This document shows, in pieces, positions 15,957 to 21,570 of a stretch of DNA of 21,570 bases. This DNA is from JAJDBU01 sp046756925 (GTDB taxonomy: Bacteria; Nitrospirota; Nitrospiria; SBBL01; JAADHI01). Numbering within the stretch: the stretch's first letter is position 1; each line of letters starts with the position of its first letter. The position numbers were made by a program, and so were the translations under genes. The stretch is from assembly GCA_046756925.1 (NCBI GenBank), contig JBHHXH010000050.1:1-21570 (forward strand), given 5' to 3'. The notes beneath the pieces are model-generated. The model did not search any database and was not told where the DNA came from. It saw only the letters and a program-made list of their open reading frames with translations.

Positions 15957-16925
15957 TTATGGAATAGAAAGACAGGTCCCGGCAGTCCCTGCCACCCCTC
16001 GACACAAACCGCTTGCATTGCGAACCAGTGGAATCGTGACGGATGGGAAGATCGGGTCTCCATTATAGGTGAAACTACCGGACATGAGGCTGCTTTGCAG
16101 GCGCGCATTGCCGTTGTCATCCCGGATCGGATCGTTGAATTGCAAGGTCCAAGTGATGGTTGGGGCGGAAAAGGTGCTGCCGGAGGAATTGGTGATGTTC
16201 CAATCGACGGTTTGATCGAAATCTTGCTCCCCGCTTCCCGGCGCTGCGAGGGTGCCGGAGGCCCCTGAGACGAGCGCCGTGACTTGGTGCTCCCGCTGCT
16301 TGCTTCCTACACACGTAAAGGTGCCGGTGGTGCAGGTTACCGATAAATCGACATCCGTCAGGGTCGCCGTGGTGCGACTCCAGATGAAACGGTTTTTCAA
16401 ATCGATTCCGGTGTGATCGTTTGTCGAGGGGAAAAAATCTCCGGTGAAGGTGCTCGGAGAGAAAACATGCGAGGTCAACACATCCGCTGCCGGGGTGGTG
16501 GGAATCGTCATTCCTTGGGAAGTTGGATCGAAGCGTAAATCGCCGCAATTGAGACCGGTGAGACCCGCGGTCGTGCCACACTTGGCAGGATCCGTTCCCG
16601 GATCAGAGATGGCGCCAAAGAGATTGTCTGTGACCGCGCCTGGGCCGAGCTGGTTGAAAAAGACCGTCGGCGTTCCTCCTAATGAAGGTGCGGTGGTGGA
16701 AATCGATTGAGAAAAACTAATCGGTCCCGCACCGTCCGGATCGGTCCCTGCATGACGGATGAGAAAGTCCGGGTTGAATCCAGGACAGGTCGGACACGAC
16801 CCACCGCTCCCCGTGGAGAGCCGGTCGATGCCCTGGGTATTGGTGAAAAAATCGGTTGTTTGAGACCAGGCATTCGTCAGGCTGAGAGAAAGGATTAGGA
16901 GCGCGATGTAAATAAAACGGTGCAC
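15957..16925 (-). CDS. Unrecognised secreted cysteine-containing protein (first gene of pair)
   Basis: The product has 322 residues from a GTG at 16923-16925, chosen because AGAGGA (16932-16937) lies 6 nt upstream and the protein then starts directly with a signal peptide (MHRFIYIALLILSLSLTNAW, cleavage near SQT). An in-frame ATG at 16949 lacks a Shine-Dalgarno and abuts the predicted -10 box. The mature protein is Gly/Ser/Thr/Asp-rich, has eight Cys (SCPTC, TCTTGTFTC and a C-terminal pair) and a repeated beta pattern such as DQTVDWNITNSSG and PTITWTLQF that could be an immunoglobulin-like fold. The C-terminal CRGVAGTAGTCLSIP resembles the Cys-ending tail of the next gene's product. No known family is recognised. 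Probable surface or extracellular role. Confidence 0.78.
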   Translation of the reverse strand: MHRFIYIALLILSLSLTNAWSQTTDFFTNTQGIDRLSTGSGGSCPTCPGFNPDFLIRHAGTDPDGAGPISFSQSISTTAPSLGGTPTVFFNQLGPGAVTDNLFGAISDPGTDPAKCGTTAGLTGLNCGDLRFDPTSQGMTIPTTPAADVLTSHVFSPSTFTGDFFPSTNDHTGIDLKNRFIWSRTTATLTDVDLSVTCTTGTFTCVGSKQREHQVTALVSGASGTLAAPGSGEQDFDQTVDWNITNSSGSTFSAPTITWTLQFNDPIRDDNGNARLQSSLMSGSFTYNGDPIFPSVTIPLVRNASGLCRGVAGTAGTCLSIP

Positions 16926-16949
16926 AGAAGGTCCTCTATATGTCGTCAT

Positions 16950-16977
16950 ATTATAGTAGATTCATCAAGTTCGTTAA
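16950..16977 (-). promoter_or_regulatory. Promoter for the secreted-protein pair
   Basis: On the minus strand TTAACG (16972-16977) is followed after 16 bp by a perfect TATAAT (16950-16955). The start site would be near 16943, downstream of the ATG at 16949, which supports use of the GTG start at 16925. Confidence 0.5.
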
Positions 16978-17101
16978 AGTTTACCAAGAAAATAGTCATT
17001 TAGCAAAGTCTTTTAAAGTAAATAATTTTTAGGCATCTCCATCGATGCCGGGATGATGATTTTTTTTATGATACTATTTGGGTGTGTTGCTGAGACTTGA
17101 A

Positions 17102-17209
17102 CGCGCACCCGCGTCGCATTCTCCGTCCCTTGGGAGCGGGTAAGGCGCGCGAATACAAATAGATGTTCTCTCCTTTCGGGTCGAAGATTCTCCGCCGCAA
17201 GCGGCGGAG
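17102..17209. repeat. Two strong hairpins in a GC-rich island (possible dispersed palindromic element or structured RNA)
   Basis: Hairpin 1 pairs CGCGC (17102-17106) with GCGCG (17145-17149) and ACCCGC (17107-17112) with GCGGGT (17136-17141), with a 3-nt bulge between, and has an inner TCC/GGA stem. Hairpin 2 pairs CTCCGCCGC (17190-17198) with GCGGCGGAG (17201-17209), in effect an 8-bp stem with a CAAG loop. The surrounding DNA is AT-rich, so the block looks inserted. No transposase or clear terminal repeats are visible. Confidence 0.55.
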
Positions 17210-17392
17210 AGCTTCAATCGTTGGTGGCGCTGATGGATCCTCCCATAATGAATCATTGAAAAGTTTGGGATATTCCCATATAATTCTATGATAAATTACA
17301 GTGATTTTGAGAAGTACTTTCTGAATCATTATATGTATATTGTTTAGAAAGCATGAAGTCGGGGGGTCATATCTGGAAATTAGTGATATTTA

Positions 17393-17420
17393 TTGACAAT
17401 TATCTCTGTTGTGATACTCT
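17393..17420 (+). promoter_or_regulatory. Possible promoter for the TPR-barrel operon
   Basis: A perfect TTGACA (17393-17398) is present. The -10 is unclear: GATACT (17413-17418) has a 14-bp spacer and TACTCT (17415-17420) has 16 bp with only three matches. Either would leave a leader of about 100 nt or more. Confidence 0.3.
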
Positions 17421-17525
17421 CGTAAACAGGAAGACCGTCCCCGCCACGTCGTGGAATAGACAGGTAATTGGCGTTACGAATACATACGATGGGCAATTGT
17501 TGGCACGCTTTGGCTCCTAGGCGAG

Positions 17526-20500
17526 ATGGGGAGGCTGATATGCATTCATATGGTGACGGCTTTTTTATGGAGGATTTTATTTGGCCGATACTTAACCTAT
17601 TTAAAGAGATCGCGAGTGGCGGATTCCCGGTCAACGGTTTGTAAGCACGATATCGATCATTCTTATTTCCGGTATTCCCAAAAAGCGCTACCAGACACGA
17701 AAGTTCTTGCCTTTCACCTGATCCTGTCTTTTTCATTGTTTTTCATCCTTTACCCAGAGCGCTCGGCCCATGCCAAGGACAACACGGAGCAGGTCTTTCA
17801 AAAAGGGGTTTTATCTCTCCGTGATGGAGATGTGTCCTCTGCACAGGGGTATTTTTCCGCAGTCATAAAAGAAGCGCCGGCGCACGTGATGGCTTCTTAT
17901 CACCTCGGTGTGATTTTGCTTTCGAAGGGTGCGCTGACTCAGGCGCAAGACCATCTGGAACGTGTGGTTCAGTTAGATCCGGATATGATCTTTGCCTACT
18001 TGCGCCTGGCAGAGCTATATGAGCAGAAAGGAGATTTAGAGAAAGCGATTGTTGCGCTCGAAACGGTTTCGCCTAAATTGACCGATAAGACGGATTCGGT
18101 CGCAATCGCCGTCTCCACGGGTCTTGAGCGTTTGAAAATTCAAGTGAAGGTCAAGGAGAAAATCCGGGAAGGTGTTGTTTCCCTTCGAGCCGGCAATGCG
18201 GCGAAAGCGGGAGATGTCTTTCGAGAGGCCCTTCGTCTTGAACCCCATAACCCGGAGATCCATCATCTCCTGGGTGTGGTTCTAGGGATTGAAGGACGTT
18301 TTGATGAAGCCATCGACCATTTTAATGAATCCCTGCTCCTGAAACCCAATTTGACCGACTCGAGCGTCCGGTTGATTGAACTATACGTCGCAAAGGGGAA
18401 ATACTTGTTGGCGAGAGAATCCGTAGAGAAGGCCTTGATTTTTCTGGATGATCTCGAGGGTGCGGAGGGGCAGTTTCTGGAGGCGAAGCGCGATGAGATC
18501 GAAGACCGGATAGAAATGAACCAATTGAACGAACGGTGGACAAAACAGGTCGAAAAAAAAGAGATCGATGCCGCCATACTCACGCTTCAAGAAATTGTCA
18601 AGATCGCTCCAAACCATGCCCTCGCCTATTATAATTTGGGCAATCTCCAGGCGCAAAAAGAACGATTTGAACTTGCAGAGGGCTTGTTGAAGAAGGCGAT
18701 AGAGATCAACCCCGAATATACGGAAGCACATCAACGGCTTGGGCAGGTTTATGAGGTGAATCGACAGTTTAAGCGCGCCAAAGCCCAGTACGAGGCGGGC
18801 TTGAACACACCGGGAGGCGAACTCCCGCCGATGAAGGAAATCTTGGAACAGTTGGTTCTGAGAAGCGAAGCGGGAAGTCGCGAGAGCGTCCGCATCGCGG
18901 ACGAAGCGGTTCGGAAAGGAAGAAGCGCCTTTAGTGATAACAACATGGACGAAGCCGTTTCAATGTTCGAACAAGCCGCTTTTTTAAATCGGGAAGACCC
19001 TGAAATCCTTTTTTTGCTCGGCATGTTGTATTTACAAAGGGATCAAATCGCCCTTGCCAGAAACGCCATGCTGGGGGTCTTGGTCATTGCACCGGATCAT
19101 CGGGACGCCCAGAGACAGCTCGCCGTGATGGATGAAAAGGCAGGTTTTCTTTATCAATCGTTCGGGAGATGGCGGACGATTCAGGATCAAGGGCCGCCGG
19201 CGAAAGTAAAAAGACGTATTGCCGAGATAGAAGCGCAGACCATTCCATTGCTGGCGGAAGCCCGGGCCGCCGAGGCGGCGGGCAACAATATGGAGGCGGT
19301 CGAAATCCTAAAAAAAGCCAGTGCGCTGGCGCCGGACGATCCCCGCATTCGAATCGCCTTGGGGAAACTCTATACGAAAACTGGTATGAAGACGGAAGCC
19401 TTTACGGAATTAAATACAGCCGGGTTTTTTGAGCCCACGACCGGCGTGGCGTATTTTTATTTGGGAGAGCTTTATACCACCGGAAATCAGTGGCGCGATG
19501 CGGAGATCCATTACGAAAAGGCCGTAAAGTCTCCGGACACCTCTCCGGAGCTTCGCGTCCTGTCGGAAAAAGGCAGGGCGTTTTCGGTTGGAAAACAAAA
19601 AGAGATTCGGATGGCAGAACGATTTTTTAATCGCGCCAGACGCCATTTGGCCGATCAAGATTACCTAACCGCCATCGAGGGATTTCAAAAGGTGATCGGA
19701 ATCCTTCCAAAACATATCGAAAGCCACTACTGGATCGGAACCGCCTTTGAAAGTTTGAACGAATTGAAGGATGCGAGGCGGTATTACCAAAAGGTATCGG
19801 ACATCAACCCCAAGCATATCCCGACGCAGGAACGTCTCGGGTTTATCGATGAAATGGAAGGCCGCACCGAAGCGGCGATAAAGCACTATCGAAAGAACCT
19901 CGACCTGTGGGAAGGCCGTGAAACCCCTGGTGCGATGTGGGTGAAGAACCGCTTAAAACCCTTGGAGAAGCGCTTTTTCGTGGATATCGATCAGGTGGTC
20001 TTAAGTTACGACAGCAATACGATTCAGACAAAGGATCCTGAACCCGATTATACCTCATTTATCGGTGTTAAGTTTACTTATTTTGTCAAGAAAGGGCGTC
20101 GTTTTCAGTTGCCGATCAGTCTTGCAACGAACAACACCCTGTTCTTCCGAACAAATTCGAGTCCATTTTTAAGTAACAATATTTTATTCAGCCAGGAAGT
20201 CTTCAGCATTAAAGCGATCAGCACGTACCTGCCTTTTTCTTATTCGATCGATTACAACTTTAAAATCGGCATTGGTAGGGGCGGATATACGGGTGTGGAC
20301 CATGTTGGGATATTAAACCTGACGTGGCTTACAAAACAAGCTTCTTATTTTGACTTGAATTATGCCTTCGATGCCTTTTTCTCGTCTACGAATATCGATT
20401 TGGATTCAACCCGACAAACCATTCGCCTGACTTACAATAAGCAATGGGGGAGAAGTCGTTCGGCGATATGGTACAAATTTTTCGATAACGATGCCAATTT

Positions 20501-20846
20501 CAGTGACCAAGCCTATTTATCGAACGGCCTTGGTTTTTCATTCACTTGGGATTTTATAGCGGGTTTTAGTACAGCCATCGCGTATACGATCGACTTAAAA
20601 GATTATGACAATATCGATTCCTTCGGAAATAAGCGGCGTGAAAATACCCTGCAATCCGCTTCGATCAATGTTTCTTATCCGGTCTATCAAAACATCGTTG
20701 CCGGGGTCGGTTTTTCTTATTTGCAAAACAGTTCGAATATAGAAGGGTTTGGTGCGACTCAGGAAGCTCAGCTATCGGGACAAGCGGAATCCCTAGGCGA
20801 TTTCGATCAGCACCAAGTGTATTTTACGATGAATTGGTCTTTTTAA
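17526..20846 (+). CDS. TPR-repeat protein with C-terminal outer-membrane beta-barrel (putative polysaccharide/envelope exporter)
   Basis: Up to 1106 residues. A hydrophobic segment at about 60-77 followed by ERSAHA is a signal peptide, so the real start may be downstream of ATG 17526; GTG 17616 with AAGAG 7 nt upstream is the best alternative. Residues about 88-800 hold at least a dozen TPR helices in blocks, for example YHLGVILLSKGALTQAQDHL, AYYNLGNLQAQKERFELAEG and IGTAFESLNELKDARRYY. Residues about 817-1106 alternate short hydrophobic strands and turns and end in ...YFTMNWSF; a terminal Phe is the usual signal recognised by the BAM complex. A periplasmic TPR superhelix joined to an outer-membrane barrel is the layout of PgaA, BcsC and PelB-type exopolysaccharide exporters, though no synthase gene is seen here. 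The stop overlaps the next gene's ATG by one base. Confidence 0.88.
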   Translation: MGRLICIHMVTAFLWRILFGRYLTYLKRSRVADSRSTVCKHDIDHSYFRYSQKALPDTKVLAFHLILSFSLFFILYPERSAHAKDNTEQVFQKGVLSLRDGDVSSAQGYFSAVIKEAPAHVMASYHLGVILLSKGALTQAQDHLERVVQLDPDMIFAYLRLAELYEQKGDLEKAIVALETVSPKLTDKTDSVAIAVSTGLERLKIQVKVKEKIREGVVSLRAGNAAKAGDVFREALRLEPHNPEIHHLLGVVLGIEGRFDEAIDHFNESLLLKPNLTDSSVRLIELYVAKGKYLLARESVEKALIFLDDLEGAEGQFLEAKRDEIEDRIEMNQLNERWTKQVEKKEIDAAILTLQEIVKIAPNHALAYYNLGNLQAQKERFELAEGLLKKAIEINPEYTEAHQRLGQVYEVNRQFKRAKAQYEAGLNTPGGELPPMKEILEQLVLRSEAGSRESVRIADEAVRKGRSAFSDNNMDEAVSMFEQAAFLNREDPEILFLLGMLYLQRDQIALARNAMLGVLVIAPDHRDAQRQLAVMDEKAGFLYQSFGRWRTIQDQGPPAKVKRRIAEIEAQTIPLLAEARAAEAAGNNMEAVEILKKASALAPDDPRIRIALGKLYTKTGMKTEAFTELNTAGFFEPTTGVAYFYLGELYTTGNQWRDAEIHYEKAVKSPDTSPELRVLSEKGRAFSVGKQKEIRMAERFFNRARRHLADQDYLTAIEGFQKVIGILPKHIESHYWIGTAFESLNELKDARRYYQKVSDINPKHIPTQERLGFIDEMEGRTEAAIKHYRKNLDLWEGRETPGAMWVKNRLKPLEKRFFVDIDQVVLSYDSNTIQTKDPEPDYTSFIGVKFTYFVKKGRRFQLPISLATNNTLFFRTNSSPFLSNNILFSQEVFSIKAISTYLPFSYSIDYNFKIGIGRGGYTGVDHVGILNLTWLTKQASYFDLNYAFDAFFSSTNIDLDSTRQTIRLTYNKQWGRSRSAIWYKFFDNDANFSDQAYLSNGLGFSFTWDFIAGFSTAIAYTIDLKDYDNIDSFGNKRRENTLQSASINVSYPVYQNIVAGVGFSYLQNSSNIEGFGATQEAQLSGQAESLGDFDQHQVYFTMNWSF
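17540..17644 (+). other. Possible 34-codon leader ORF overlapping the TPR gene start
   Basis: A strong ribosome-binding site, GGGGAGG (17528-17534), sits 5 nt before ATG 17540, which is out of frame with the TPR gene. The ORF encodes 34 residues (beginning MHSYGDGFFMEDF, ending PVNGL) and stops at TAA 17642-17644. The best Shine-Dalgarno in this area therefore serves this frame, not the annotated one. It may be a leader peptide or chance. Confidence 0.25.
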
Positions 20847-21570
20847 TGAAGGACACATTCAACAAGGGATGGGTGGTTTCGAGCCGGAGATGGCGGGTTC
20901 ATTTCTTGGGAGTGCTTTTCCTATTGGCCTTTGTTTTCGTTGGGGCATCGATTGCTGCGGAAGCGACGGAGAACACGGATGTCCCCGCCCCCGCGCACGA
21001 TATCCAAGACATCCTCTCGACCATCAACACGGAGAAGGAAAAGCCCATTGAGTTCGCTGCGGAAGCGCCTCAAAAGACGATTCCACCGCCAATTGATCCG
21101 CCTCCCGAAAAGGAATCGATGCTCAATCGCTTTTTCATGCGTTTGAACCGGGATACGACTTGGGGAGGCTACCTCCGAAACGAAACCGCCTATCGCATCG
21201 TCCGGCCGGACGCACTGACCAAGATTCGGAATACGATTCAAGTCGAGGCGCGCTCTCGTCTGACCCATCGGATCTCTCTCTCGGGGCGCGTCAATGCTTT
21301 TTATGACGCGGTCTACGACGTGGAAAGCATCAGCGTGATTCATCCCCGAAAAGGACCGGATCAAATCCTGGAGGATAATTTAACGGGGGATGCGGTGGCG
21401 GCCTTAAATGCCGCCAACCCGCGGGAAGTGGAAATCGTTCAGGACCGGGTGGAGTTAAAGGAACTCTTTTTAGACTTCAACTATCAAAATATCGATATTC
21501 GGGTTGGAAAGCAAATCGTTCGCTGGGGTGTGGTCGAAGGGGCGCGCGTCTTGGACGAGATCAATCCCCT
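20846..21570 (+). CDS. DUF1302-like outer-membrane beta-barrel protein (3' partial)
   Basis: The frame opens at an ATG sharing one base with the TAA of the TPR gene (TAATG) and stays open to the window edge, 241 full codons. A signal peptide (hydrophobic FLGVLFLLAFVFVGASIAA) is followed by an Ala/Glu-rich region and a proline-rich linker (TIPPPIDPPPEKES). Barrel strands begin around residue 105 (WGGYLRNETAYRI, IQVEARSRLTH, ISLSGRVNAFYDAVYD). The segment ELFLDFNYQNIDIRVGKQIV, followed by RWG and later INP, matches the DUF1302 hallmark of a strand, RxGxQ and WG, then NP. DUF1302 proteins are outer-membrane barrels often linked to envelope lipid or hydrophobic-compound transport; function in detail is unknown. 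Translational coupling to the TPR-barrel protein suggests they act together. Confidence 0.75.
   Translation, partial: MKDTFNKGWVVSSRRWRVHFLGVLFLLAFVFVGASIAAEATENTDVPAPAHDIQDILSTINTEKEKPIEFAAEAPQKTIPPPIDPPPEKESMLNRFFMRLNRDTTWGGYLRNETAYRIVRPDALTKIRNTIQVEARSRLTHRISLSGRVNAFYDAVYDVESISVIHPRKGPDQILEDNLTGDAVAALNAANPREVEIVQDRVELKELFLDFNYQNIDIRVGKQIVRWGVVEGARVLDEINP

Larger units (their letters stand above)
16978..17525. other. Long AT-rich divergent intergenic region with an embedded GC-rich segment
   Basis: About 550 bp between two divergent genes with no convincing coding sequence. It contains a small hairpin (GGCATC/GATGCC, 17032-17049), a T-run at 17060-17067, a GC-rich structured block at about 17098-17245, the palindromic AATGAATCATT near 17248, a related GAATCATT near 17322, a CCACG-T-CGTGG inverted repeat near 17443-17453, and a possible plus-strand promoter at 17393. 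Its size and structures suggest regulation of the two envelope gene sets it separates. I found no match to a riboswitch I can name. Confidence 0.6.

Noticed and set aside
17085..17105. tRNA T-loop-like sequence (GTTCAAGTC on the minus strand)
   Set aside because: The flanking bases cannot form a T stem and no anticodon or acceptor arms are present.
17066..17329. 87-codon minus-strand frame through the GC-rich island
   Set aside because: It runs through the hairpin-rich block, its Arg-rich composition follows from the base composition, and no start signal is evident; better treated as part of the structured element.
17501..17514. Sigma54-like TGGCACG followed by a GC element before the TPR gene
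   Set aside because: The spacing between GG and GC is nine bases instead of the required ten, and the downstream TTGC is missing.

Overview
The window is about 21.6 kb of protein-dense DNA from a Gram-negative (diderm) bacterium. The evidence for two membranes is a pair of outer-membrane beta-barrel proteins at the right end and several signal peptides. Taxonomy cannot be fixed from the sequence alone. The mix of sensory hybrid kinases, a globin-coupled chemoreceptor-like protein, scpAB and a TPR-barrel exporter would fit Nitrospirota or a deltaproteobacteria-like lineage, but this is a low-confidence inference. I see no tRNA, rRNA, CRISPR array, insertion sequence or phage gene.

Left (1-5502, + strand): three signalling genes. 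The first is the C-terminal end of a c-di-GMP phosphodiesterase (EAL) fused to a receiver domain. It is followed by a soluble haem-globin-coupled methyl-accepting-type sensor, then a large GAF-GAF-PAS-PAS-HisKA-HATPase-REC hybrid histidine kinase. The kinase gene contains a perfect 28-bp palindrome. The gaps between these genes are 200-290 bp, so they need not be one operon. I see no gene in 706-989 or 2211-2430.

Centre-left (5611-11374, + strand): a compact co-directional set. It encodes a SelO/YdiU protein adenylyltransferase, a secreted protein with two DUF2845-like repeats, a circularly permuted ATP-grasp ligase, and an alpha-E domain fused to a transglutaminase-like cysteine-protease fold. 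ATP-grasp, alpha-E and transglutaminase are the known partners of a predicted peptide-ligation/tagging system whose product is still unknown. The fusion and the SelO/DUF2845 neighbours make this the most interesting part of the window.

Centre-right (11585-14874): housekeeping genes. scpB and scpA lie on the minus strand and overlap, a DUF2007-type protein lies upstream of them, and tsaD (tRNA t6A synthesis) is divergent on the plus strand. scpB and tsaD both appear to use TTG starts. A cluster of inverted repeats sits between the convergent transglutaminase and scpB genes.

Right (15006-21570): two tandem minus-strand genes encode unrecognised, cysteine-rich secreted proteins. A 0.6-kb AT-rich intergenic region follows, with a GC-rich, highly structured insert. 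Then come a long TPR protein ending in an outer-membrane barrel and, overlapping its stop codon by one base, the start of a DUF1302-like outer-membrane protein that runs off the window. The last two look like an envelope export or adhesion module.
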